From: Bacteroidales bacterium
GTDB taxonomy: Bacteria; Bacteroidota; Bacteroidia; Bacteroidales; VadinHA17
NCBI GenBank assembly: GCA_025455535.1
Contig: JALOMM010000025.1
Span: 1-11,352, forward strand
Length of the DNA: 11,352 nt
Direction of reading: 5' to 3'
Position numbers and translations under genes: made by a program. The notes below the pieces were generated by a model. It saw only the letters and a list, made by a program, of their open reading frames with translations, searched no databases and was not told where the DNA came from. Shown here piece by piece: positions 1 to 7,560 of the stretch. Every line of letters starts with the position of its first letter. Within the stretch, counting starts at the first letter, position 1.

Positions 1-1572
1 TACATGAAGGGTGAGAAGGGATTCGAGCGTTATTACGCGTTTCTGTCACTCTTCTCTTTTGCAATGCTCGGACTGGTGCTGGCGACAAATATTTTCCAGA
101 TGTACATATTCTGGGAGCTTGTTGGGGTATCTTCATACCTGCTCATAGGGTTCTATTATGACAGGCCGAGTGCTGTTGCAGCTTCGAAGAAAGCCTTCAT
201 AGTAACGAGATTTGCCGATATGGGATTCCTTGTCGGTATCCTGCTCCTCTCATTTACAACAAAAACATTTGATTTTGTATCACTGACGTCACTCGACGGC
301 CCGGCAATAACCAGCACCGGCGGTGCGGTTTTCCTTGGCATGTCACTGATGACATGGTCCATGCTGCTGATATTCATTGGAGGCGCAGGCAAATCTGCCA
401 TGTTCCCGCTCCACATATGGCTTCCTGATGCCATGGAGGGCCCCACACCGGTATCGGCGCTGATCCATGCCGCAACAATGGTGGTTGCCGGTGTGTACCT
501 GGTTGCCAGACTCTTCCCGGTGTATTACTTCACAGCACCCGAAGCTCTTCATATCATTGCATGGGTCGGCGCATTGTCGTCACTGCTGGCGGCAATAATC
601 GCCACCACCCAGACAGACATCAAACGTGTCCTCGCTTACTCGACGATATCGCAGATCGGTTATATGGTCTTTGCCCTCGGAGTGTCTGGTTACGGCGATC
701 ATGAAGGCCTTGGCTTCATGGCATCAAACTGGCATCTCTTCAATCATGCCATGTTCAAGGCCCTGCTGTTCCTCGGTGCCGGATCGGTCATTCATGCCGT
801 GCACAGCAATTACATGACAGATATGGGAGGTCTGAGAAAATATCTTCCGGTGACACATATCACATTCCTTATCGCATGTCTCACCATTGCAGGCCTGCCC
901 CCTCTCTCCGGCTTCTTCAGCAAGGATGAGATACTTACTGCCGCCTTCCATCATGACAAGATTCTCTTTGCCATCGAGTATGCAGTGGCAGGACTGACGG
1001 CATTTTATATGTTCAGGCTCTATTTCTCAATATTCCACGGCGTTGACAGGCATTATCACCATACGCCGCACGAGTCTCCGGCAGTAATGACAATACCCCT
1101 CATGGTGCTGGCTTTCGGATCTGTATTCGCAGGATTCCTCCCTTTCAGCAAACTTGTTTCCTCCGACGGTGTCCCCTTCGAGTCGCATATAGAGTGGGGC
1201 ATCGCAATTCCTTCCATCCTCATTGGACTTGCAGGTATTACAGTAGCGTGGGTGATGTACAAAAAAGAGACTGCTATTCCGGACAGGATTGCTTCTACGT
1301 TCAGACTGAGCTATAAGTGGGCGTACAATAAGTTCTATTTCGATGAGATGTACATATTCGTTACAAAGAAGGTCATCTTCAAACACATATCACATCCTGT
1401 CGCATGGTTTGACAGGCATGTCGTTGACGGCACGATGAACGGTATTGCGTGGGTGACCCAGTCGGTCTCTTCCATGATAAAAGGGTTTCAGTCGGGACAG
1501 CTGCAGAAGTACGGTTATGTATTTGTTACCGGGGCAGTTGCCCTGGCGCTGTTGTTCATCTATATACTATAA
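1..1572 (+). CDS. nuoL: NADH-quinone oxidoreductase subunit L, 5'-truncated by window edge
   Basis: Membrane-arm, antiporter-like subunit of respiratory complex I, which couples NADH (or ferredoxin)-to-quinone electron transfer to proton translocation. The reading frame is open to base 1. The first visible ATG (4-6) aligns to an internal Met of the family (a YM motif before the segment ending in FWELVGVSSYLLIGFYY), so roughly 105 N-terminal residues lie outside the window. Numbering from that Met, family signatures include the charged transmembrane residues: Glu38 (FWELVG), Lys130 (GAGKSAMFPLHIWLPDA), His155 in PTPVSALIHAATMV, Lys207 (DIKRVLAYSTISQ), His248/Lys252, and Lys307 (GLPPLSGFFSKDEIL). 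The C-terminal stretch after about residue 415 carries the long amphipathic lateral-helix region typical of NuoL, followed by a last membrane helix. The gene ends TAA, 30 bp before nuoM, in an operon with nuoM and nuoN. All functional residues I would expect in the visible part are present. Confidence 0.97.
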   Translation, partial: YMKGEKGFERYYAFLSLFSFAMLGLVLATNIFQMYIFWELVGVSSYLLIGFYYDRPSAVAASKKAFIVTRFADMGFLVGILLLSFTTKTFDFVSLTSLDGPAITSTGGAVFLGMSLMTWSMLLIFIGGAGKSAMFPLHIWLPDAMEGPTPVSALIHAATMVVAGVYLVARLFPVYYFTAPEALHIIAWVGALSSLLAAIIATTQTDIKRVLAYSTISQIGYMVFALGVSGYGDHEGLGFMASNWHLFNHAMFKALLFLGAGSVIHAVHSNYMTDMGGLRKYLPVTHITFLIACLTIAGLPPLSGFFSKDEILTAAFHHDKILFAIEYAVAGLTAFYMFRLYFSIFHGVDRHYHHTPHESPAVMTIPLMVLAFGSVFAGFLPFSKLVSSDGVPFESHIEWGIAIPSILIGLAGITVAWVMYKKETAIPDRIASTFRLSYKWAYNKFYFDEMYIFVTKKVIFKHISHPVAWFDRHVVDGTMNGIAWVTQSVSSMIKGFQSGQLQKYGYVFVTGAVALALLFIYIL

Positions 1573-1602
1573 CACGGATCATTTACTGAAAAATATCTGA
1601 CT

Positions 1603-3093
1603 ATGAATATTTTAACCTGGCTTGTAATAATTCCGCTGCTTACCATCACAGGCATTCTGCTTGTGAAGGATGCACGGCAGGCAAAGATTGTTTCGGCGTT
1701 CGGCATGGGCATACAGCTTATTGTCTCAGCGGTCATCGTCTACCTTTACGTTGCCATGCGGAAGGCCGGCATCACCGATGAGATGGTAATGATAAGCAGC
1801 TATGAATGGTTCAAAAGCCTGAATATTTATTATACGGTAGGTGTTGACGGCATCTCGGTTGCCATGATAGCCCTTACCTCGGTAGTGGTCTTTGCCGGCA
1901 TCTTTGCATCATGGGAGATGGATGATCTGAGGAAGGAGTTCTTCATTTCACTCATTCTTCTTGCAACGGGGGTGTTCGGGTTCTTCATCTCGCTCGATCT
2001 CTTTACCATGTTCCTCTTTTACGAGCTTGCGGTCATCCCGATGTACATCCTTATCGGCATCTGGGGCAGCGGTCCGAAGGAGTACGCAGCCATGAAGCTT
2101 ACCCTGATGCTGATGGGCGGATCGGCCCTGCTTATGGTTGGTCTCTTCGGCATCTACTTCAACTCGGCCCCCGATGGCGGTGAATTGACATTCAATATCC
2201 TGGAGATATCCAAGATCACTATTCCGATTGAGGCACAGAGGTGGTTCTTCCCGTTCACCTTTGTCGGCTTTGGTGTTCTCGGTGCCCTCTTCCCCCTCCA
2301 TACCTGGTCACCTGACGGTCATTCGTCAGCCCCTACTGCAGTATCTATGCTGCATGCCGGAGTACTGATGAAACTGGGTGGTTACGGAGCCTTCAGGGTG
2401 GCTATGTTCCTTATGCCTGAGGCTGCCAATGAGATGGCCTGGATATTTATCATACTGACAACCATCAGTGTTGTCTACGGAGCCTTCGGCGCCATTGTGC
2501 AGAAGGATCTCAAATACATCAATGCATACTCCTCGGTGAGTCACTGCGGGATGGTTCTGTTCGCCGTACTGATGATGAACCGTACGGCGATGACAGGCGC
2601 CGTGATACAGATGATATCGCACGGACTGATGACTGCCCTCTTCTTTGCCCTCATAGGCATGATTTACGGCAGGACCCACACCCGCATGATCAACGAGATG
2701 GGGGGGCTGATGAAGGTAATCCCCTTCCTGGGTGTTGCCTACGTCATTGCAGGACTGGCCTCTCTCGGTCTTCCGGGGCTCAGCGGCTTCGTTGCCGAAA
2801 TGAATATCTTCTTCGGAGCTTTTGAACATCCTGACACTTTCCGCAGGGTGGCAACCATCATTGCCGTCTCATCAATAGTGATAACAGCAGTTTATATCCT
2901 CCGGGTTATCGCCATTCTCCTCCTCGGCCCGATCCGTGATCATCATTTTGATCACCTGAATGATGCCAAGTGGTATGAGAAGCTCTCTATCGTCAGCCTT
3001 CTGGCCGGCATAATATATATCGGAATGGCTCCGCTGCACCTGTCGGATATTATCCGCGAAAGCGTAATGCCTATTGTAGATAAGTTATTATAA
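1603..3093 (+). CDS. nuoM: NADH-quinone oxidoreductase subunit M (variant lacking the TM7 lysine)
   Basis: Second antiporter-like proton channel subunit of complex I, 496 residues, polytopic, of normal length. The ATG at 1603 gives an N-terminus (MNILTWLVIIPLL) that begins directly with the first membrane helix, as usual in NuoM. No good Shine-Dalgarno sequence precedes it. Conserved features are Glu141 in FLFYELAVIPMYILIG (E. coli Glu144), Lys257 in AGVLMKLGGYG (E. coli Lys265), Lys301 in QKDLKYINAYSSVSH, His340, and Glu399 in SGFVAEMNIFFG (E. coli Glu407). The TM7 motif reads GFGVLGALFPLHTWSPDGH where E. coli has AFAVKMPVVPLHGWLPDAH. Leu226 therefore replaces the Lys234 known to be essential for pumping in E. 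coli, and no other lysine lies between residues 205 and 256. The gene sits 30 bp after nuoL and 39 bp before nuoN. The family identification is secure; whether the channel works identically is not. Confidence 0.97.
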   Translation: MNILTWLVIIPLLTITGILLVKDARQAKIVSAFGMGIQLIVSAVIVYLYVAMRKAGITDEMVMISSYEWFKSLNIYYTVGVDGISVAMIALTSVVVFAGIFASWEMDDLRKEFFISLILLATGVFGFFISLDLFTMFLFYELAVIPMYILIGIWGSGPKEYAAMKLTLMLMGGSALLMVGLFGIYFNSAPDGGELTFNILEISKITIPIEAQRWFFPFTFVGFGVLGALFPLHTWSPDGHSSAPTAVSMLHAGVLMKLGGYGAFRVAMFLMPEAANEMAWIFIILTTISVVYGAFGAIVQKDLKYINAYSSVSHCGMVLFAVLMMNRTAMTGAVIQMISHGLMTALFFALIGMIYGRTHTRMINEMGGLMKVIPFLGVAYVIAGLASLGLPGLSGFVAEMNIFFGAFEHPDTFRRVATIIAVSSIVITAVYILRVIAILLLGPIRDHHFDHLNDAKWYEKLSIVSLLAGIIYIGMAPLHLSDIIRESVMPIVDKLL

Positions 3094-3132
3094 GAAATTG
3101 CAAAACAGGAACTTAATCTAACCTGCAACAAA

Positions 3133-4554
3133 ATGAGTCTTGAGAGTTTTACAATAATGCGCCACGAATTGCTGCTGACACTGTCATTTCTGGTCATACT
3201 CCTCGCCGAGGTTTTCACGGGTGAAGAGAGGAAGGAACGTGTCAGAGGACTGGCAGTGATCATTTTTGGTATAGTTACGGCTGTCGGTTTCCTTCCGCTG
3301 CCTGAGGGAAGCATATTCGGCGACATGTACAGGGCGACCCGCACCACTTCGCTGATGAAGAATATCCTTAACATAGGGACCCTCATCGTTTTCATACAGT
3401 CTTATTCATGGCTGGGAAGGGCTGAGAACCGCGACAGGATACATGAGTACTTCATGCTCCTGATGACCACCCTTATCGGAATGAACTTCATGATCTCCGC
3501 AGGTCACTTCCTGATGTTTTACATCGGCATTGAGCTGGCAACCATACCGCTGGCTGCACTGGCCGCTTACGAAAGATTCAAGAACAGGTCAGCTGAAGCG
3601 GGTATCAAGCTTATACTCTCCTCATCTCTCTCTTCCGGAATCCTGCTCTTTGGCCTCTCGATGATCTACGGAACCACAGGCTCACTCTATTTCTCGGAGG
3701 TGGCTGCAGAGGTGAGGGATATGCCCCTGGTGATCCTGGGCTTCATCTTCTTCTTCTCGGGGATGGGTTTCAAGATGTCACTGGTGCCGTTCCATCTGTG
3801 GACTGCAGACGTATATGAAGGGGCACCGGTAAATGTCACCGCCTACCTCTCGGTAGTGAGCAAGGGTGCTGCTGCATTCATTTTCATCATCGTCCTTTTT
3901 ACCGTTTTTCCCGTCATCATTGCCACGTGGGAGAAGACAATATGGATTATTGCGGTTCTGACGATCACCATCGGCAACCTCTTTGCCCTCAGGCAGAAGA
4001 ACATGAAGCGATTCCTCGCTTTCTCGTCAATAGCACAGGCAGGTTTCTTCCTGCTGGGCTTCGTGGGCGGCAACCAGCTTGGCATGACCACGGTTATCTA
4101 TTATGCCCTGGTATATATCTTCTCTAACCTTGCCGCGTTCGGCATCGTAGGCATCATTGCCGACAAGACTGGCAGGGAAAGCATGGATGATTATGACGGC
4201 CTCTACCGCACCAATCCCGGACTCAGTATTGCCATGATGCTCGCGATGTTCTCGCTGGCGGGCATCCCTCCGGTTGCCGGCTTCTTCGGAAAGTTCTTCC
4301 TGTTCGTGGCCGCGGCCGAAAAAGGCTTCTACGTGCTGGTGACCATCGCGGTTCTCAATACCATCATTGCTCTCTATTATTACCTTCTGGTGGTCAAGGC
4401 CATGTTCATTAACCGGAATGAGACCCCAATAGAGCCGTTTAAGAGCGATTCTATGTCAAAGCTGGGTCTTGCCATATGCCTGGCCGGCATCATTGTCACA
4501 GGCTTCGCAAGCGGCATTTTTGAGATGATAAGAAATTTAAGTTACGGAATCTAA
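3133..4554 (+). CDS. nuoN: NADH-quinone oxidoreductase subunit N
   Basis: Third antiporter-like subunit of the complex I membrane arm, 473 residues, predicted to have about 13-14 membrane helices. Visible key residues are Glu134 in FYIGIELATIPLAALAAY (E. coli Glu133), Lys159 in the next helix, Lys214 in GMGFKMSLVPFHLWTADVYEG (E. coli Lys217), Lys244 in SVVSKGAAAF (E. coli Lys247), Lys292 in QKNMKRFLAFSSIAQAG, and Lys387 in PVAGFFGKFFLF (E. coli Lys395). The full lysine set is therefore present, unlike its neighbour nuoM. I took the ATG at 3133. A second ATG at 3157 (Met9, MRHELLLTLSF) starts immediately before the first membrane helix and is a reasonable alternative. The gene ends TAA, 11 bp before the next ORF, which is probably cotranscribed. 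Confidence 0.97.
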   Translation: MSLESFTIMRHELLLTLSFLVILLAEVFTGEERKERVRGLAVIIFGIVTAVGFLPLPEGSIFGDMYRATRTTSLMKNILNIGTLIVFIQSYSWLGRAENRDRIHEYFMLLMTTLIGMNFMISAGHFLMFYIGIELATIPLAALAAYERFKNRSAEAGIKLILSSSLSSGILLFGLSMIYGTTGSLYFSEVAAEVRDMPLVILGFIFFFSGMGFKMSLVPFHLWTADVYEGAPVNVTAYLSVVSKGAAAFIFIIVLFTVFPVIIATWEKTIWIIAVLTITIGNLFALRQKNMKRFLAFSSIAQAGFFLLGFVGGNQLGMTTVIYYALVYIFSNLAAFGIVGIIADKTGRESMDDYDGLYRTNPGLSIAMMLAMFSLAGIPPVAGFFGKFFLFVAAAEKGFYVLVTIAVLNTIIALYYYLLVVKAMFINRNETPIEPFKSDSMSKLGLAICLAGIIVTGFASGIFEMIRNLSYGI

Positions 4555-4565
4555 TACTCCAGGTT

Positions 4566-4922
4566 ATGACATCACTTACCACTGCCAAGCACCAGATAGG
4601 AGAAATTGACGGCATACGCTGTACTTTAATTGAGACGGGCGCCAGTCGTCAGAGGATGGAGTTTCTGCGTGACCTTCTCACATTCAACAGGCTGGAGGTG
4701 AAGATTAAGGAGGAAACTCCGGCTGAAGGGACAGAGGAAGTGCTCTATACCATCGGTGTAACGGATATCGTATTCAATCCGGTTTATGCCATCTATGAAA
4801 GGACCCTTTTGAAACAGGATGGTCAGATTGTAACCCCTGCCTTCTGGAGACAGCAGGATGGAGATACCGCAGTTCAGTACTGGACTTACGGGAAGACGGA
4901 AACGGCTGACCAGTACGAGTAG
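4566..4922 (+). CDS. Uncharacterised 118-residue soluble protein, last gene of the nuo operon
   Basis: I do not recognise this family. It starts at ATG 4566, 11 bp after the nuoN stop and on the same strand, so it is almost certainly cotranscribed with the complex I genes. It has no signal peptide, no membrane segment, and no CXXC or other metal-binding pattern (one cysteine, Cys19). The sequence alternates short beta-like and helical stretches: GEIDGIRCTLIETG, a basic/amphipathic segment with SRQRMEFLRDLLTFN at about 28-42, a charged EVKIKEETPAEGTEEV stretch, then LYTIGVTDIVFNPVYAIYER at about 60-79, and a Trp/Tyr-rich end (FWRQQDG, QYWTYG). This looks like a small compact alpha/beta domain with an acidic tail. 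It could be an assembly or regulatory factor for complex I, or merely a passenger; only the position supports the former. Its coding character (clean frame, codon use like its neighbours) argues that it is a real gene. Confidence 0.85.
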   Translation: MTSLTTAKHQIGEIDGIRCTLIETGASRQRMEFLRDLLTFNRLEVKIKEETPAEGTEEVLYTIGVTDIVFNPVYAIYERTLLKQDGQIVTPAFWRQQDGDTAVQYWTYGKTETADQYE

Positions 4923-4927
4923 TATCC

Positions 4928-4943
4928 TGTCAGAGTTCTGACA
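4928..4943. terminator. Possible hairpin at the convergent junction of the nuo operon and ltaE
   Basis: The two converging genes end only 7 bp apart, and the junction contains a perfect inverted repeat, TGTCAGAGTTCTGACA, which can fold as a 6-bp stem with an AGTT loop on either strand. It overlaps the ltaE stop codon (complement of 4930-4932). Neither side is followed by a T-run, so it is not a canonical intrinsic terminator. It may only stabilise 3' ends or limit read-through. Confidence 0.3.
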
Positions 4944-5976
4944 TCATAACACTCAGACGATCTGCAAACTGAGTAATATCATCTGAAGTAGTATCCCAGC
5001 TTGTCATGAGCCGGTATTCCGACAGCTCCTCATCCCACGGATAGAAGAAATACTCCCTCCTCAGCCGTTCAGCGATATCCTCCGGCATAATAAGGAATAT
5101 ACCGTTTGATTCGACCTTCTGGGTTATGGTCACCCCTTTTATCGTCCTTATCCGTTTCTCCAGTTCAAGTGCCATTTTGTTGGAATGTTGTGCGCACTCC
5201 TTCCAGAGATCATTATTAAGGTAGGCTATATACTGTGCAGCGATGAACCGCATCTTGGAGGCGAGCTGCATCCCCTGCTTGCGGATGTACTTGAATCCCT
5301 CCGCCAGTCCGGGTTTAAGGAAACAGACTGCCTCGCCGTACATCATGCCGTTCTTTGTGCCGCCGAATGACAGGACATCGACACCGGCGTCGGTGGTAAA
5401 GGCCCTGAAAGGGAGCCCGAGGCTTACCGCAGCGTTTGCCAGGCGGGCCCCATCCATGTGAAGGAGCATGTTATTCCCATGGGCAAAATCAGCCAGTTCA
5501 CGTATCTCCCTGACACTGTACACTGTCCCCATCTCAGTAGACTGTGAGACGGAGATGACAGCCGGCTGGCTGTGATGTTCAAACCCGAAGCCGTGCATAT
5601 GCCTTCTCAGGAGATCAGGTCTCAGCTTGCCGTCAGGCGTGTCAACGGTCAGCACCTTGCACCCGGTGAATTTCTCGGGCGCTCCGCACTCATCCTCTTC
5701 GATATGGGCTGAAGAGGCCGTTATTACCGAATTCCATGAGCGTGTCACTCCTGCAAGACCAAGCACGTTCGCCGCCGTGCCGGTAAAGACAAAGCTGATC
5801 TCACTATCCTCACCCAGTTCCTTCCTGAGCAGTTCAATGGCCCTTGCGGTGAAGGGATCGGAGCCATATCCGACCGTATGTCCATGGTTGACCCTCATAA
5901 TCTCATCCATCACCGCAGGATGAACCCCGGAGTTATTATCGCTGGCAAAGCCCCTTTTCAGTTTCAGTTCGCTCAT
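4930..5976 (-). CDS. ltaE: Low-specificity L-threonine aldolase (PLP-dependent beta-eliminating lyase family)
   Basis: Cytosolic pyridoxal-phosphate enzyme that cleaves L-threonine and L-allo-threonine to glycine and acetaldehyde. It has 348 residues, slightly longer than E. coli LtaE (333). Fold-type I features are visible in order: the N-terminal FASDNNSGVHP substrate/cofactor segment (10-20), GYGSDPFT (37-43), the phosphate-binding region SFVFTGTAANVLGL (61-74), the ring-stacking His91 in SSAHIEEDE, the cofactor Asp175 in LLHMDGARLANA with Arg178, and the Schiff-base Lys208 in SFGGTKNGMM. The start ATG (complement of 5974-5976) leaves no extra N-terminal residues before the conserved region and is preceded by a plausible Bacteroidota promoter. 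The gene is monocistronic by layout: divergent from truA and convergent with the nuo operon. Closely related beta-eliminating lyases cannot be excluded from sequence alone, so the exact substrate is inferred from the family. Confidence 0.93.
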   Translation of the reverse strand: MSELKLKRGFASDNNSGVHPAVMDEIMRVNHGHTVGYGSDPFTARAIELLRKELGEDSEISFVFTGTAANVLGLAGVTRSWNSVITASSAHIEEDECGAPEKFTGCKVLTVDTPDGKLRPDLLRRHMHGFGFEHHSQPAVISVSQSTEMGTVYSVREIRELADFAHGNNMLLHMDGARLANAAVSLGLPFRAFTTDAGVDVLSFGGTKNGMMYGEAVCFLKPGLAEGFKYIRKQGMQLASKMRFIAAQYIAYLNNDLWKECAQHSNKMALELEKRIRTIKGVTITQKVESNGIFLIMPEDIAERLRREYFFYPWDEELSEYRLMTSWDTTSDDITQFADRLSVMMSEL

Positions 5977-5997
5977 GTTGATAGGTTGAAAATCCTT

Positions 5998-6028
5998 GCA
6001 ATTTACTTAAAACCTGCAGGAGCTCAAA
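5998..6028 (-). promoter_or_regulatory. Candidate Bacteroidota-type promoter for ltaE
   Basis: Reading the minus strand, a TTTG (complement of 6025-6028) is followed after exactly 19 bp by TAAATTGC (complement of 5998-6005), resembling the -33 TTTG and -7 TAnnTTTG boxes of the phylum. Transcription would start about 15 bases before the ltaE ATG. The -7 box is imperfect, so this is only a candidate. Confidence 0.35.
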
Positions 6029-6053
6029 TGTTCTTTAGCTATCTTTACATATT

Positions 6054-6815
6054 ATGAGTGCAATGACAAGGTATTTCATGTTCCTCTCATACAGGGGAAC
6101 GGCCTATAACGGTTGGCAGCTGCAGCCGGGAAAGCATACCGTGCAGGGTGTTGTCAACAAGGCAGTCAGCACGGTCCTCAATGAGCAGATAAACGTCACA
6201 GGGGCCGGCAGGACTGATACCGGGGTGCATGCATCGTTCTTCTGTGCTCATTTTGACTCTGCCAGGAAAGAAATAGAAACAGACCACCAGCTGCTGTATA
6301 ATCTGAACAGCCTGCTTCCGGAGGATATAGCGGCAAGCAGAATTGCAAGGGTGCGGCACGATGCCAATGCCCGCTTCGATGCTGTTTCGAGGACATACAG
6401 GTACACGATAACGACAAGAAAGGATCCCTTCGTTGCCGATACTGCTTGGCTTCTCTACTGGAAACTGGATGCTGCCTTGCTTAATGAAGCATCAGCAATA
6501 CTGCTGAATCACAGTGACTTCACCAGCTTCAGCAGGCTTCACGGAGGAAATAAGACCAATACCTGCAAGGTTACCTTTGCGCAATGGACAGAGGAGCCCG
6601 GGAGGCTGGTATTCACAATCTGTGCTGACCGTTTCCTGCGAAACATGGTCAGGGCAATAGTGGGTACCCTTATTCCTGTGGGAAGGGGAAAGTTGTCACT
6701 CAAGGAGTTTGAAGAAATAATTACCGGGCGTGACCGCTCCCTGGCGGGACAGTCTGCTCCGGCGCAAGGTCTTTCACTGACAGGAATAGATTATCCGGAG
6801 ACGCTGTTCAGCTGA
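6054..6815 (+). CDS. truA: tRNA pseudouridine(38-40) synthase TruA
   Basis: Isomerises uridines 38-40 of the tRNA anticodon arm to pseudouridine in the cytosol. It has 253 residues, slightly shorter than E. coli TruA (270), with all diagnostic motifs: the N-terminal YRGTAYNGWQLQPGKHTVQG (13-32), the catalytic-loop Asp55 in GAGRTDTGVHA, Tyr115 in SRTYRYTI, DFTSFS (155-160), Arg200 in FLRNMVRAIVGTL, and the closing SAPAQGLSLTGIDYP. I took the ATG at 6054 (MSAMTRYFMFLSY); the Met4 codon at 6063 is equally plausible because the conserved strand only begins at about residue 5. There is no Shine-Dalgarno sequence. The gene is divergent from ltaE with 77 bp between starts, and its last 8 bases overlap the end of aroE on the other strand. 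A near-match TATCTTTA at 6040-6047 could be a -7 box, but it would make the mRNA almost leaderless. Confidence 0.96.
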   Translation: MSAMTRYFMFLSYRGTAYNGWQLQPGKHTVQGVVNKAVSTVLNEQINVTGAGRTDTGVHASFFCAHFDSARKEIETDHQLLYNLNSLLPEDIAASRIARVRHDANARFDAVSRTYRYTITTRKDPFVADTAWLLYWKLDAALLNEASAILLNHSDFTSFSRLHGGNKTNTCKVTFAQWTEEPGRLVFTICADRFLRNMVRAIVGTLIPVGRGKLSLKEFEEIITGRDRSLAGQSAPAQGLSLTGIDYPETLFS

Positions 6816-7560
6816 CACCGCCGTTCCATATCCCCCAGGCCATTTCTGCCTGTATCTGAAACATCTGTTCACCGTTCACGGTACGGCAGCCACGCTCTGC
6901 CCCTCTGGAGAGAAACTGTGTTACACGCGGATTATAAATAAGGTCAAACAGAAGCTGTGCTTCATGTAATGCGCTGTAATCAATTGCAGGTGAGACATCT
7001 GTATCTGGTGCCATGCCTGCAGGTGTGGTGTTGACCAACAGCCCGGCACCGCTGATGACATCACGGGGAAGATCAGTATAGACATATCCACCTTCGACAG
7101 GATTCCTAGACACCGGCACAGCTTTTATGCCAAGCTCACGGAGGATATATGTCACGCTTTTCGATGCTCCTCCGGTACCCAGCACCAGGGCATATTCAGG
7201 CACCCTGCCAAGATTGTGCATGAGTGACTCCCTGAAAGCCGGTGCGTCGGTATTGAACCCTTTAAGAAGGGCCCTTCCCTCCTCCCTGGTGACCCTGACA
7301 GTATTGACCGCACCTATTGCCGCAGCTACAGGGTCGATGCTGTCAAGGTAGCGGAACACCTGTACTTTATAGGGAATTGTCACATTGAATCCGCAGAGAT
7401 ATTCCTCTCTTTCCAGCAGTGCCGGCAGGTGATCAACGGAGGGGAGCTCAAACTTCCGGTAACTGTGGTCTGACAGTTTCTCCCTGGTGAACTTTTCAGT
7501 AAAATATTGCTGGGAAAATGAGTGGCCGAGGGGGGTTCCTATTATTCCGAAGAGCCTCAT
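6808..7560 (-). CDS. aroE: Shikimate dehydrogenase (NADP+)
   Basis: Catalyses the reversible NADPH-dependent reduction of 3-dehydroshikimate to shikimate, the fourth step of chorismate and aromatic amino-acid synthesis. It has 250 residues, near the short end for AroE. The N-terminal substrate domain shows Ser14/Ser16 in LGHSFSQ, the catalytic Lys65 in NVTIPYK, Asn86 in GAVNTV and Asp105 in GFNTDAPAF. The Rossmann cofactor domain has the glycine loop VLGTGGASKS (126-135), NTTPAGM, YNPRVTQFL and a C-terminal NGEQMFQIQAEMAW. NVTIPYK differs from the more common NVTIPHK, but the lysine is kept. The start codon overlaps the stop of the upstream comA-like gene (ATGA, complement of 7557-7560), so translation is probably coupled. 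It is the last gene of a three-gene unit. Its TGA stop lies within the same palindrome as the truA stop. Confidence 0.95.
   Translation of the reverse strand: MRLFGIIGTPLGHSFSQQYFTEKFTREKLSDHSYRKFELPSVDHLPALLEREEYLCGFNVTIPYKVQVFRYLDSIDPVAAAIGAVNTVRVTREEGRALLKGFNTDAPAFRESLMHNLGRVPEYALVLGTGGASKSVTYILRELGIKAVPVSRNPVEGGYVYTDLPRDVISGAGLLVNTTPAGMAPDTDVSPAIDYSALHEAQLLFDLIYNPRVTQFLSRGAERGCRTVNGEQMFQIQAEMAWGIWNGGVS

Noticed and set aside
4..6. Start codon of nuoL at base 4.
   Set aside because: The frame is open to base 1, and family alignment places this Met about 107 residues into the protein, so it is internal.
2326..2829. Long minus-strand open frame (167 codons) opposite nuoM, and similar ones at 1948-2301, 1027-1386 and 2952-3395.
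   Set aside because: They lie antisense to unmistakable Nuo genes. Their translations are His/Glu/Arg-rich and low in hydrophobic pattern, as expected for the reverse complement of membrane-protein codons.
6040..6047. TATCTTTA as the truA promoter -7 box.
   Set aside because: One mismatch to consensus, no -33 element at the right spacing, and the implied transcript would be almost leaderless. The evidence is too weak to list.
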